From: Rhizobium leguminosarum
GTDB taxonomy: Bacteria; Pseudomonadota; Alphaproteobacteria; Rhizobiales; Rhizobiaceae
Direction of reading: 5' to 3'
DNA: 64,000 nt
Assembly: GCF_002953715.1 (NCBI RefSeq)
Contig: NZ_CP025012.1
Location: 2,604,001 to 2,668,000, forward strand
Below, piece by piece: positions 44,642 to 52,835 of this stretch. The position numbers were made by a program, and so were the translations under genes. Below the pieces are notes generated by a model. That model saw nothing but the letters and a program-made list of their open reading frames with translations, did no database searches and had not been told where the DNA came from. The stretch's first letter is position 1; the number at the start of each line of letters is the position of its first letter.

Positions 44642-46225
44642 TCACGCCTTGGCCGAGATCGCGCTCAGTTCCTCGAGATCGAGATCCCGTTCCAGCTCCC
44701 GTAGCGTCTCGTCATCGATGTCGCCGGCCCGGTGGAGCCGGATGAGTTCCCGGCGTCCAATTGCCACCGCTTCGAGAATGACGTCGAAATGCGCATGCAG
44801 CACCGGCATGTATTGCTCGGTTTTCTCGGCATAGTCGACGATCGACGTGGCCCGGCGCTGGTAGCGCTCCAGCAATTGCGGGTGGATGAGTTTTCCCTCC
44901 GCGTCATAGGCCAGGCTCTGGACGATCCCGAACTGCGCCTGCGCCATGGCGGCTTCGGCCTGGCTCATCGTCAGGCGCGCTCTTTCCGACTCCGGCTCCA
45001 CCAGCCGCGCCCAGGCAATCACCCGCCCCAATGTCGTGCCCTGTATGAGCACGGTTCCGAGAATGACGGCGAAGGCCGTCACGAGGATGAAGTCGCGGCC
45101 GGGAAATCCTTCCGGCAAGCTCAGCGCCAAAGCAAGCGTCACCACGCCGCGCACGCCGGCCCAGCTGAGAACGGTGGCGCCGCCGACGCCGAGCGGCGCG
45201 GCGCGTGTGAACCCCAGGGCAGTGCATAACCTGATGACGAAATCGGCGGCGAAGACCCAGGCAAAACGCGCGAGCACGAGCGCCACGAGGATCGCCAGCA
45301 TCGGCAATCCCATGGTCGCGATCACGGTGGCAAAGCCGCCGCCGCGTTCGACGACATCCCGGAGCGACAGCCCGATCAGGATGAACACCGCCGCTTCCAT
45401 CAGGAAGATCATCACCGTCCAGAACGAGATGCCGCGCATGCGCATTGCGGCTGAGAGCACGGTGTGCTGGTGCCAGCTCATGATCAGGCCGGCGGTAACC
45501 GTGGCGATGACGCCGGAAACATGCAGCTGCTCGCCGAGCAGATAGGCAATCCAGCCGAGCAGCACCGAGGCTGCGATGATGAGATATTCGTCGCCGAGAC
45601 GCCGGACGAGTTTGACCCATGCCGTTCCCACAACGATGCCGACGACGGCGCCGCCGAGCGCCAGCACGAGGAAGCTGCCGGCCGCCTCCCCCGCGCTGAA
45701 GGCGCCCGTTGCGGCAGCGGCAACGGCAAAGCGGAAGAGAACCAGGCCGCTGGCATCGTTGAGCAGGCTCTCGCCTTCCAGCAGAATCTGAAGCCGCCGC
45801 GGCAGCCTGACCCGCTGCAGCACAGCGCGCGCCGCAACCGCATCAGGCGGCGCAACGATCGCGCCAAGGGCAGCGCACGCCGCCCAGGGAAGCGACGGAA
45901 AGATGAGGTGGGCCACAACGGCGACGACCGCGCAGGTGAAGAACACCGCGCCGACGGCAAGCGAGGCGATGCCGATCACATGCCGCCGCAACCGCCCGGC
46001 GGCAATGGACCAGGCGCCGTCCATCAACAGCGGCGGCAGGAAGATGACCAGCACTAGCCCGGGATCAATTGATATCGCCGGCAGCCCCGGCACAAACGCC
46101 AGCGAAGCACCACCCGTCAGCAACGCCACGGACGGCGGCAATCCGAGCCTGTGGGCGGCATAGTGCAGCGCGATGATCGCAAGAAACATCGCGATGACGA
46201 GCTCGAACAAGTGTGTTGGTTCCAT
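44642..46225 (-). CDS. CPA1-family Na+/H+ antiporter
   Basis: Exchanger of 527 aa. About twelve helices with the CPA1 catalytic region LLEGESLLNDASGLVLFRFA (Asn-Asp) and SWAGVRGVVTLALALSLP. The final 120 residues are a cytoplasmic tail (EAEAAMAQAQFGIVQSL..., ending ELERDLDLEELSAIS). The ATG at 46225 follows AGAGG. The frame extends 29 codons upstream, but without membrane or family sequence. Confidence 0.93.
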   Translation of the reverse strand: MEPTHLFELVIAMFLAIIALHYAAHRLGLPPSVALLTGGASLAFVPGLPAISIDPGLVLVIFLPPLLMDGAWSIAAGRLRRHVIGIASLAVGAVFFTCAVVAVVAHLIFPSLPWAACAALGAIVAPPDAVAARAVLQRVRLPRRLQILLEGESLLNDASGLVLFRFAVAAAATGAFSAGEAAGSFLVLALGGAVVGIVVGTAWVKLVRRLGDEYLIIAASVLLGWIAYLLGEQLHVSGVIATVTAGLIMSWHQHTVLSAAMRMRGISFWTVMIFLMEAAVFILIGLSLRDVVERGGGFATVIATMGLPMLAILVALVLARFAWVFAADFVIRLCTALGFTRAAPLGVGGATVLSWAGVRGVVTLALALSLPEGFPGRDFILVTAFAVILGTVLIQGTTLGRVIAWARLVEPESERARLTMSQAEAAMAQAQFGIVQSLAYDAEGKLIHPQLLERYQRRATSIVDYAEKTEQYMPVLHAHFDVILEAVAIGRRELIRLHRAGDIDDETLRELERDLDLEELSAISAKA

Positions 46226-46269
46226 ATGCCTCTGCCCCGGCTCGGAAACGAATCTTGGATGCCTACGGC

Positions 46270-46362
46270 ATTCTTCCTTAAATCGAAATCGATCTAGGGA
46301 AGAATGCAGCAATTCAAAGTGTTACAGCGTCCTTGCACATCTGAACAGACGCGTGGCGCTGC
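46270..46362. repeat. Rhizobial intergenic repeat (ATTCTTCC...GGAAGAAT plus CAGCG block)
   Basis: Inverted arms ATTCTTCC (46270-46277) and GGAAGAAT (46298-46305) surround AAATCGAAATCGAT. The adjoining block ATGCAGCAATTCAAAGTGTT leads into CAGCG...CGCTG, a second weak stem. I recall very similar text in many intergenic regions of Rhizobium genomes; copy number could not be checked here. Confidence 0.5.
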
Positions 46363-46599
46363 AAACGCCGCCGGCCTGGCAACGGCTGCTCCCGAGGCAG
46401 CCGGAGACAATTTTCGCTTTGTGCTATCAACGCTCGGTCTACACCTAGCGATTTCCTTCAGAGCTAGCCGTATTGAGCTTGCTTGGAACCGCCCTCACCT
46501 CAATCACACCTCAATGATCCGCCCGGCACATGTCATGTGGCGACGCTGAATCTCCGCGCGCCATTTGAGTTGCGCCTGATCGCATTAAGGAGGATTCTG

Positions 46600-46619
46600 C
46601 CTGGCACCGCGATGCCAGG
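46600..46619. other. Hairpin of unknown role
   Basis: CCTGGCA (46600-46606) and TGCCAGG (46613-46619) form a perfect seven-base stem with a six-base loop, preceded by AAGGAGG. It is about 170 bp before the NmrA-like gene, so it might be a leader structure or the relic of a terminator. Confidence 0.4.
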
Positions 46620-46787
46620 TTCGGTCTCGGCTGACCTCAGCCATGGCGACGATATACGGCGACTTGACTTGTCCAAGCCTCAAACGTCTTTCGCGGCTCA
46701 TTCCGACTTGCGTGATCTAGATCTGAGACATCTGGCCCGAAAGGGCATCAACACCGACCCGAAGGGGCGTCAAAAGGGAGGTTCGTC

Positions 46788-47543
46788 ATGAAAATCGTTC
46801 TTATCGGCGGCACCGGGCTCATCGGGTCCAAGACCGCGGCGCGTCTGCGCGCTAAGGGCCACGAGGTGCTGGCCGTCTCGCCAAGCACCGGCGTCAACAC
46901 CATCACCGGCGAGGGCCTGGCGCAAGCGCTGGCCGGCGCCGACGTCGTCGTCGACCTTGCAAACTCACCGTCGTGGGAAGACAAGGCAGTCCTCGATTTC
47001 TTCGAAACCTCGGGCCGCAATCTGCTCGCTGCGGAAGCCAAGGCCGGCGTCAAGCACCATATTGCGCTCTCCATCGTCGGAACGGAGCGATTGCCTGAGA
47101 ACGGCTACTTCCGGGCCAAACTCGCCCAGGAGAAACTCATCAAGGCATCGCCTATCCCCTACACGATCGTCCATTCCACCCAGTTCCTAGAATTCCTGAA
47201 GGGCATCGCTGATGAAGCCACCGTCGGCACCGTCGCGCGTCTTTCTCCCGCAGCTTTCCAGCCCATCGCATCGGACGACGTTGCCAATGCGATGGCGGAC
47301 GTCGCGCTTTCAAAGCCGCTTAACGGCACGATCGAGATTGCCGGGCCTGAGCGCGGCCCCATGCACGAGATCGTTGCCCGTTATCTCAAAGCGATCAACG
47401 ATCCTAGAAGGGTCGAGGCAGACGTTCATGCGCGCTACTTCGGGTCTGAACTGGACGATCGATCGCTTGTGCCCGGCGAGGGCGCGAGGCTCGGCAAGAT
47501 CGGCTTTGAGGATTGGTTTCGACAGTCCCAACGGCCGACCTAA
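46788..47543 (+). CDS. NmrA/SDR-like NAD(P)-binding oxidoreductase (copy 1)
   Basis: Atypical SDR protein of 251 aa: nucleotide loop GGTGLIGSK (8-16), GEGLAQALAGADVVVDLANSP, ALSIVGTERL, YFRAKLAQEKLIKASPIPYTIVHSTQFLEFL. The catalytic Tyr-x3-Lys is replaced by a Y-F-x-A-K-type segment usual in NmrA-like proteins, which may sense or use NAD(P)H. It shares its whole layout with the gene at 48221. The exported cupin gene follows 51 bp downstream, probably in one operon. Confidence 0.88.
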   Translation: MKIVLIGGTGLIGSKTAARLRAKGHEVLAVSPSTGVNTITGEGLAQALAGADVVVDLANSPSWEDKAVLDFFETSGRNLLAAEAKAGVKHHIALSIVGTERLPENGYFRAKLAQEKLIKASPIPYTIVHSTQFLEFLKGIADEATVGTVARLSPAAFQPIASDDVANAMADVALSKPLNGTIEIAGPERGPMHEIVARYLKAINDPRRVEADVHARYFGSELDDRSLVPGEGARLGKIGFEDWFRQSQRPT

Positions 47544-47594
47544 ATCAAGGCATCAAACCCACATCCGCGTTCAACGAGCAGAAGGATTACGGCA

Positions 47595-47999
47595 ATGAAT
47601 TCAGCTTTGTCATCGCTATGTGTGTCGGCCACGGTTTGCCTTTTTGGCACTTTGGCGGTTGCCGCCGAAGACGGCGCAGCCGTCACACCGCTCGTGAAAA
47701 AGAACCTTCCGAATTATCCCGGCAAGGAAGGGCTGATGATATCGGTCGAGTATGAGCCGGGAGGTTCCTCGCCTATTCACAAACATGAGGCGAATGCATT
47801 CGTCTACGTTCTGGAGGGCTCGATCGTGATGCAGGTCAAGGGCGAAAAAGAAGTCACCTTGTCACCGGGAGAGACCTTCTACGAAGGTCCTTCCGACATT
47901 CACCTGGTCAGCCGCAATGCGAGCAAGTCCAAACCGGCGAAGTTCATCGTCGTGCTGCTGAAGAAGAAGGACGCTCCGGTTGTCATGCCGGTGAAGTGA
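47595..47999 (+). CDS. Exported cupin-domain protein
   Basis: Secreted small beta-barrel of 134 aa. Signal peptide about 1-23 (cleaved after VAA), then a single cupin fold with HKHEANAFVYVLEGSIVMQV (His and Glu metal ligands, about 63-82) and GETFYEGPSDIHLVSRNAS (second motif, His). Probably a periplasmic metal-binding protein; substrate unknown. It sits between the two NmrA-like genes. Confidence 0.88.
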   Translation: MNSALSSLCVSATVCLFGTLAVAAEDGAAVTPLVKKNLPNYPGKEGLMISVEYEPGGSSPIHKHEANAFVYVLEGSIVMQVKGEKEVTLSPGETFYEGPSDIHLVSRNASKSKPAKFIVVLLKKKDAPVVMPVK

Positions 48000-48058
48000 C
48001 ATTCAGATGGGTGGCGACGAACCCGGGTGTCCTTGAGGCGACCAATTCCTCTTTCGTC

Positions 48059-48140
48059 ATGCTCGGGCTTGTCCCGAGCATCTGCTGTCGGCGTAGCAAA
48101 TGTCAGGCACAAGGCCGAGGATGACGTCGAGTAAAGAGCG
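48059..48140. repeat. RIME-like palindromic intergenic repeat
   Basis: ATGCTCGGG (48059-48067) and CCCGAGCAT (48073-48081) form a nine-base stem with loop CTTGT. The sequence AAGGCCGAGGATGACG near 48115-48130 is a degraded inverse of the left end CGTCATGCTCGGGCTT. This bounded inverted structure is the pattern of rhizobial intergenic mosaic elements. It lies between the cupin and the second NmrA-like gene. Confidence 0.65.
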
Positions 48141-48220
48141 AGGTTGTCGGCAACCCCCGAGGCGTCCTTGGCAGCCAAGGCGTCCAGATCGCAGTTCAGC
48201 ACAACAAATGGAGCAAGCAG

Positions 48221-48970
48221 ATGAAAATTACGGTCATGGGAGCGAGCGGGCGCATCGGAACGCGGCTCGTCGAGGATCTTCGACAGGCAGGTATCGAAGC
48301 GGTCAGCGCATCCCCGTCTCTTGGCGGAGTCGACAGCGTGACAGGAGAAGGCCTGAGGTCAGCCATAGCAGGAGCCGACATCGTCATCGACGTCACCAAC
48401 GCCGCGTCATTTGGCGACAGCTCGGCGCTGGCGTTTTTCAAGGCCTCCACCCGGAATCTGCTGGCGGCTTCCGCGGATGCAGGCGTCGGCCACTATATCG
48501 CCCTTTCCGTGGTGGGAACGCCTCGCCTTGTCGAAAGCGATTATTTCCACGCCAAGATGGTGCAGGAAAATCTCATCCGGGCAGCGCGGCGGCCCTATAC
48601 CATCCTCCATTCCACGCAATTCTTCGAGTTCATCGGCGGCGTGGTCGACATGGCGGCGGATGGAGACGGCTTCCGGCTTCCCTCGGCGTCCATACAGCCC
48701 ATAGCTGCCGACAACGTTGCCGAAATTCTGGCCGAACTGGCGATGGGAGCAGCAAGGAATGACACGATAGAGATCTGCGGGCCTGAGCGATTCGGCCTCG
48801 ACGAAATTGCCCGCATGCACCTCACCGCGAACGAAGACACACGCCAGGTCATGACCGACAACAGCGCCCGCTACTACGGCGTCGAACTGAACGACGACAC
48901 ATTGCTGCCGCGCAAGGGGGCACGGACGGGTTCGCTGCGCTATGGCGAATGGCTGTCTATGTCAGACTGA
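48221..48970 (+). CDS. NmrA/SDR-like NAD(P)-binding oxidoreductase (copy 2)
   Basis: Paralogue of the protein at 46788, 249 aa, with parallel motifs: GASGRIGTR (8-16), GEGLRSAIAGADIVIDVTN, ALSVVGTPRL, YFHAKMVQENLIRAARRPYTILHSTQFFEFI and the same C-terminal YYGVELNDDTLLPRKGAR. The order NmrA-cupin-NmrA suggests duplication around the cupin or capture of a related gene. GCAGATGAAAAT context, ribosome-binding site weak (GGAGCAAG). Confidence 0.88.
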   Translation: MKITVMGASGRIGTRLVEDLRQAGIEAVSASPSLGGVDSVTGEGLRSAIAGADIVIDVTNAASFGDSSALAFFKASTRNLLAASADAGVGHYIALSVVGTPRLVESDYFHAKMVQENLIRAARRPYTILHSTQFFEFIGGVVDMAADGDGFRLPSASIQPIAADNVAEILAELAMGAARNDTIEICGPERFGLDEIARMHLTANEDTRQVMTDNSARYYGVELNDDTLLPRKGARTGSLRYGEWLSMSD

Positions 48971-49019
48971 CCGTTGATGCGCTAGGAAATGGCTGCGTCA
49001 CCGACGCTCCGGCTTCAGT

Positions 49020-49247
49020 CTCCGGAGCGAGGGCCACCCATGGCTCGCGTTCAGCGACGATACCGCCGCCAGAACCAGCGGTGGCTACTGGTATCACCGC
49101 GAACGGCACAGGCCCACTGCTGACGTTCTGGACCCGGCCTTCCAGGACCAGCTCATGGACAAGCTCGCTGAGCTGACAGGCATAAAGCTTTTCTGCTCAG
49201 ATTTAATTGGAATTTCTGGTCTACCCTCCTTAAATCCTGCGTCTTGA
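49020..49247 (+). pseudogene. SDR oxidoreductase, C-terminal remnant
   Basis: In one frame the text reads SGGYWYHRERHRPTADVLDPAFQDQLMDKLAELTGI, the typical end of a retinol-dehydrogenase-like SDR (key motif DPAFQDQLMDKLAELTG). It continues to a TGA at 49245-49247. No start codon or Rossmann domain precedes it; the upstream codons overlap the end of the NmrA-like gene region. A 3' fragment left by deletion. Confidence 0.6.
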
Positions 49248-49262
49248 GGCAAAGGAAGACAG

Positions 49263-50039
49263 ATGAAAAGGCGGACCCTTGTGCTTGGGGGTGCGGCCAT
49301 TGTCGCATCATCGGTGACTGCGGCGGCAATCTGGCCGCGGCGGCATATCACTGTTGCCGCCGGGACATTCGACTGGAAGGGAACGGATTTCGCAAGCGGC
49401 GGCACAAAGTCAATCGCCGTGGAAAAGCTGCCCGCGCCGCTCTTTCGCACCCGTCCGAATTGCGTCGTGACCGTCGCCCAGACCCTTGGCCCCTGCCATG
49501 TCAACAATATTCCGACCCGTCAGGATGTCTCGGAAGGAAAGGCAGGACTCCCTTTGCGGCTGGCCGTTCGTATCGTCCATGCGGCCGATTGCCGGCCGGT
49601 CGAAAACGCCGATATCGAGATCTGGCATACCGATCACCGCGGTATCTATTCCGGCCGTGAGGCTGCGCAGATGTGTACGCTTGGCGATGCCGAGGCCATC
49701 AGCGGGCTCGCCTTTCGCGGCCGCCAGCTGACGAATGGAAACGGGCAGGCAAGCTTTCTGACGGCCTATCCCGGATGGTACCAGGGCCGCACGCCGCATG
49801 TTCACTGCCGCATCCTTGTCGAAGGCAAGGAGCTTCTCGTCAGCCAGATCTATTTCGACGATGCGCTGAGCGACATCATCTATGGCGAGCATCCCGACTA
49901 TCTCGGGCGCCCTGCCCGCGATACATGCAACGACGAAGACGGCATCATCCCGGAGGACGCTGCTGATCACATCTTCGATTTCGAAAAGCTCGACGGCGGC
50001 GTGCTGTCCGCCACCATCACGATCGGCCTTTCTGCCTGA
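49263..50039 (+). CDS. Exported intradiol ring-cleavage dioxygenase
   Basis: Protein of 258 aa with an N-terminal signal or anchor (MKRRTLVLGGAAIVASSVTAAA). The protocatechuate-3,4-dioxygenase-like domain shows IEIWHTDHRGIYSG (first Tyr ligand), FLTAYPGWYQGRTPHVHCRI (second Tyr and the two His ligands), all four non-haem iron ligands being present. Cytoplasmic relatives cleave catechols; this exported form is of unknown substrate. It converges with the YedY-like gene. Confidence 0.85.
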   Translation: MKRRTLVLGGAAIVASSVTAAAIWPRRHITVAAGTFDWKGTDFASGGTKSIAVEKLPAPLFRTRPNCVVTVAQTLGPCHVNNIPTRQDVSEGKAGLPLRLAVRIVHAADCRPVENADIEIWHTDHRGIYSGREAAQMCTLGDAEAISGLAFRGRQLTNGNGQASFLTAYPGWYQGRTPHVHCRILVEGKELLVSQIYFDDALSDIIYGEHPDYLGRPARDTCNDEDGIIPEDAADHIFDFEKLDGGVLSATITIGLSA

Positions 50040-50130
50040 GCTCCGCACCCACGACCACGACTACCTCGCCGGCCGTGGAATCCAGCACGAGGAAAAGGTC
50101 AAGATCGGCATGTCGGTCGGAGCACGCCGC

Positions 50131-50907
50131 CTATATGCCCGCATACCATTCATAACCGCGATCCTCCCAGAAGCCGCCATTGCCGCCGTAAAGCTGGCCG
50201 AGATCGGCGACGGCCTCGATGCCGGTCAGGTATTTTGCCTGCTTGTAACCGAGCTGCCGCTCGACCCGGAGCCTGAGCGGCGCGCCATGGGCGACTTCGA
50301 GATCGCGGCCGTTCATGGTGTGGGCAAGGATCGTCTGGGGGTGGAACGCATCGATGAGATCGATACTTTCATAATACCAGCCGCTGCCGTCGAGCGTCTT
50401 TTCGTATTCGTCGGCGCAGTGGAAAACAATGTAGCGGGCTTCGGGTTTCAGACCCGCCGTTTGCAGCAGCGCGCCGAGCGGCACGCCGGTCCATTTGCCG
50501 ATCGCGCTCCAGCCTTCGACGCAGTCATGCCTGGTGATCTGCGTGCGGGCCGGCAGGGCTTTCAGCTCCGCCAGCGACAGCTGCATCGGCCTGTCGACCA
50601 ACCCGCCGACCTCAAGCCTCCAGCTCGAAAACCGTTGGTTCATCCAGTCGATATAGCGGGCATTGTCGGGCATGCTCGTGCCGTTGGCGCGGAAGGACGG
50701 CGAGATATCGTCTTCCGTGAACTCGCGGGCGAGCGCGTCGTCGCCGAGCAGAAAGCGCTGCGTCTTCATGCTGAAGCCTTCGGCGATCTTGAGCACGGAT
50801 TTCGTCCGATGGCTCTCGACGAGGGCATCGCAGCCGGCAAGCCCCAGCGCCGATGCCGTCATGGTCGCGCCGATCAGGAAACGACGCCTGGTAATAATGC
50901 GGCTCAT
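50131..50907 (-). CDS. yedY1: Tat-exported molybdopterin oxidoreductase (YedY1-like)
   Basis: Periplasmic catalytic subunit, 258 aa, of the sulfite-oxidase-fold (SUOX/MsrP) group. Twin-arginine signal TRRRFLIGA (about 6-14) ends in LGLAGC, a possible lipobox at Cys26. The molybdenum ligand is Cys129 in RHDCVEGWSAIGKW. Further segments APLRLRVERQLGYKQAKYL are typical. In Azospira the YedY1 protein reduces methionine sulfoxide in the Met-rich MrpX peptide. The start overlaps the cytochrome gene by four bases (50904-50907), so the two are coupled. Confidence 0.9.
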   Translation of the reverse strand: MSRIITRRRFLIGATMTASALGLAGCDALVESHRTKSVLKIAEGFSMKTQRFLLGDDALAREFTEDDISPSFRANGTSMPDNARYIDWMNQRFSSWRLEVGGLVDRPMQLSLAELKALPARTQITRHDCVEGWSAIGKWTGVPLGALLQTAGLKPEARYIVFHCADEYEKTLDGSGWYYESIDLIDAFHPQTILAHTMNGRDLEVAHGAPLRLRVERQLGYKQAKYLTGIEAVADLGQLYGGNGGFWEDRGYEWYAGI

Positions 50908-51746
50908 GATTTTCCTCCCTGCCCGATGTCGTAATAACCGGTGATCATCGAGCGCAGATTGTTGAATACGCCCGAAACCAGCACCATCGCCACATGCACG
51001 GCCACGAAGGCGACGAGCGAGAAAGCGGTCAGGAAATGTAGCGTGCGGGCCGATTGCCGGCCGCCGAACAGATCGAGCAGCCAGGGCGCGACCGCATTGA
51101 AGCCCGGCGACATGGTAAGCCCGGTCCCGATCATCAGCGGCAGCAGCACGAAGATTACGGCGACATAGGCAAGTTTCTGCAGCGTATTGTAGTGGCGTGC
51201 TTCTGGCCCCTTGGGAAAGCGCAGCCGGGCGTGACTGACGATCTCATGGCCGAGATGCGAAGGCTTCAGCTCTTCGGCCGCCGGCAGCAGATCGCGACGG
51301 AAATGCCGGCTGACAAAACCATAGGCGAGATAGATGAAGCCGTTGATGACGAACAGCCAGGCAAAGAAGAAATGCCAGCGCCGGCCAGAAGCCAGATCCT
51401 GGTAACTCGGCAAAGTCAGCCAGTTCGGAAAACCGCGCACAGTAGCGTCGCCGTCGACGTTCGAAACTCCGAGAACGCCGGTCGTTGTAAAGGCGAATGC
51501 GCCGACGCGCGTCACACCCTTCAGCCCATCGCCTTCCTGCTCCGCCTCCATGGAAATGAAGGACGGATCGTTGTCTGCGCCGTACTGGCCCCAATAGAGC
51601 GCCGGATGGGCGTTGAAGATCTGCAGGCCGCTGTAAAGCAGCACCGTCATGCACAACACATTCACCCAGTGCGACAGGCGCACCAGCAGGCCATGGCGAT
51701 AGAAGAGCGTGCCTCCGCTCCTCATGCCGGCATCGGTCGTGGCCAT
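50904..51746 (-). CDS. yedZ1: Membrane cytochrome b, partner of the oxidoreductase (YedZ1-like)
   Basis: Membrane protein of 280 aa in the cytochrome b561/Ni-Fe-hydrogenase b-subunit family. Haem-ligand histidines are available in RLSHWVNV (helix 1), WHFFFAWLF, LHFLTAFSLVAFVAVHVAMV. It would carry electrons from the quinol pool to YedY1. It lies between the Met-rich peptide gene and yedY1 on the same strand. GGAGG precedes the ATG. Confidence 0.88.
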   Translation of the reverse strand: MATTDAGMRSGGTLFYRHGLLVRLSHWVNVLCMTVLLYSGLQIFNAHPALYWGQYGADNDPSFISMEAEQEGDGLKGVTRVGAFAFTTTGVLGVSNVDGDATVRGFPNWLTLPSYQDLASGRRWHFFFAWLFVINGFIYLAYGFVSRHFRRDLLPAAEELKPSHLGHEIVSHARLRFPKGPEARHYNTLQKLAYVAVIFVLLPLMIGTGLTMSPGFNAVAPWLLDLFGGRQSARTLHFLTAFSLVAFVAVHVAMVLVSGVFNNLRSMITGYYDIGQGGKS

Positions 51747-51791
51747 CGTAATTCCTCCGGATCGGCGTAAAAGGTCTTCGCGAGAACAGAC

Positions 51792-51823
51792 GCGGCCGCT
51801 GGCGATAAAGTTTCAGCGGCCGC
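51792..51823. terminator. Strong hairpin between mrpX and yedZ1
   Basis: GCGGCCGCTG (51792-51801) and CAGCGGCCGC (51814-51823) form a ten-base perfect stem with a 12-base loop, just after the mrpX stop. It lacks a U-run. It may be a partial terminator that makes mrpX mRNA more abundant than the downstream yedZ1-yedY1 message. Confidence 0.55.
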
Positions 51824-51832
51824 GGCCAAAGC

Positions 51833-52102
51833 TTACTTCATCGCGTCGCAGGCCTTCATCATCGTGTCCTTCTTCATGGTGTCCTTCTCCATGCCGGCAT
51901 TGTGCGTGCAGTCGGCCTTGGTGCTGCCGGTCGCCATGTTGTCCTTCTTCATCGCGTCCTTGGACATCGCATCCTTCGACATGGCGTCGGTCTTCATGCT
52001 GTCTTTCTTCATCGCATCGCTGCTTTGGGCGTTGGCGACGCCGGCAAGCGACAGGCCGATGACGAAGGTGCAGGCGGCAAGGCTGGAAAGGATCTTGGTC
52101 AT
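51833..52102 (-). CDS. mrpX: Secreted Met-rich MXKDX pentapeptide-repeat protein (MrpX-like)
   Basis: Exported peptide of 89 aa: signal about 1-26 (cleaved after ANA) and then about ten pentapeptides of the form M-x-K/T-D-x (MKKDS, MKTDA, MSKDA, MKKDN, MEKDT, MKKDT). Eleven methionines fall in the mature part. This is the TIGR02953 family. In Azospira such a peptide is oxidised by hypochlorite and regenerated by YedY1/YedZ1. GAGGAG precedes the ATG; a SigF-type promoter lies 63-89 bp upstream. Confidence 0.93.
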   Translation of the reverse strand: MTKILSSLAACTFVIGLSLAGVANAQSSDAMKKDSMKTDAMSKDAMSKDAMKKDNMATGSTKADCTHNAGMEKDTMKKDTMMKACDAMK

Positions 52103-52164
52103 GAGGGTCTCCTCGGATCGATTGACATGTCCGCCGACACTCGCCGACGGCTCACAGTCCTGAA

Positions 52165-52191
52165 TTCGATCCCCTTGCGAAGGCGGTTACA
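52165..52191 (-). promoter_or_regulatory. SigF-type ECF promoter for mrpX
   Basis: On the minus strand TGTAACC (52191-52185), 16-base spacer, CGAA (52168-52165). This equals the GTAACC-N16-CGAA class reported for Caulobacter SigF. It points toward mrpX, whose start is 63 bases further on. Confidence 0.8.
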
Positions 52192-52244
52192 GCCCTCACG
52201 CTTATGTGATAGCGCTAACCCGCCGGAAGATTTTTGAATCGGCC

Positions 52245-52270
52245 TGTAACCAAAGCGTCATCCACGCGAA
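52245..52270 (+). promoter_or_regulatory. SigF-type ECF promoter for sigF-nrsF
   Basis: TGTAACC (52245-52251), 15-base spacer, CGAA (52267-52270), 16 bases before the sigF start codon. The leader is thus very short. One base less spacing than the divergent promoter; presumably an autoregulatory site. Confidence 0.7.
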
Positions 52271-52286
52271 TGACATTGCAGACGAC

Positions 52287-52835
52287 ATGACGAGCGCCCA
52301 TTCGGAACAAGCACTGAAGATGCTGATGCTTCTTTCCCTTGACGGGGACGAGGCGGCCTATCGACGTCTGCTCGTGACGTTGCGGACCCTGCTCGTCGGT
52401 TATTACGGCGGACGTATCGGCACTACCGCAAAATCCGACACGGAAGATCTCGTGCAGGAGACGTTGCTGGCGCTGCATTCGCGCCGGGCGACTTATGACA
52501 GGGAGCGGCCGTTCACCGCGTGGTTCTTCTCGATTGCCCGTTACAAGCTGATCGATCATCACCGGAAACATGGCGGCCGGTACAAGGCGGAAATGGAGCT
52601 GGACGAGGAGATCGAAGACGATTTCAGGGAGGATGCGATTGCAGCGCGCATGGATGTCGAACGGCTGTTGAGCGGCCTGCCGCAGCACCAGCAGGAGCTG
52701 ATCCGTCAGGTCAAGCTCGAGGGGCAGTCGGTGGCCGATACGGCAAGCCGCACCGGACAGTCGGAATCGGCGGTCAAGGTCGGCGTTCACAGAGGCATCA
52801 AGGCGTTGGCGGCAAGATTGCGAGGTGGAATGTGA
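52287..52835 (+). CDS. sigF: ECF sigma factor (SigF type)
   Basis: Extracytoplasmic-function sigma factor of 182 aa. Region 2: DTEDLVQETLLALHSRRATYDRERPFTAWFFSIARYKLIDHHR (about 50-95). Region 4: LLSGLPQHQQELIRQVKLEGQSVADTASRTGQSESAVKVGVHRGIKAL (about 127-175). It directs RNA polymerase to the two TGTAACC promoters seen here. The ATG at 52287 is used; the frame continues upstream through the promoter. The next gene, nrsF, overlaps by four bases. Confidence 0.93.
   Translation: MTSAHSEQALKMLMLLSLDGDEAAYRRLLVTLRTLLVGYYGGRIGTTAKSDTEDLVQETLLALHSRRATYDRERPFTAWFFSIARYKLIDHHRKHGGRYKAEMELDEEIEDDFREDAIAARMDVERLLSGLPQHQQELIRQVKLEGQSVADTASRTGQSESAVKVGVHRGIKALAARLRGGM

Larger units (their letters stand above)
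46226..46787. other. Intergenic region with a repeat-like element and a hairpin
   Basis: About 560 bp between the antiporter and the first NmrA-like gene. No gene supported: the longest frame (46483-46791) is Pro/Arg/His-rich. It contains the repeat at 46270-46362 and the hairpin at 46600-46619, and ends in a good ribosome-binding site (GGGAGG) for the next gene. Confidence 0.5.

Noticed and set aside
46483..46791. 102-codon frame before the first NmrA-like gene
   Set aside because: Low-information Pro/His/Arg sequence, no ribosome-binding site and overlaps the leader of the next gene.
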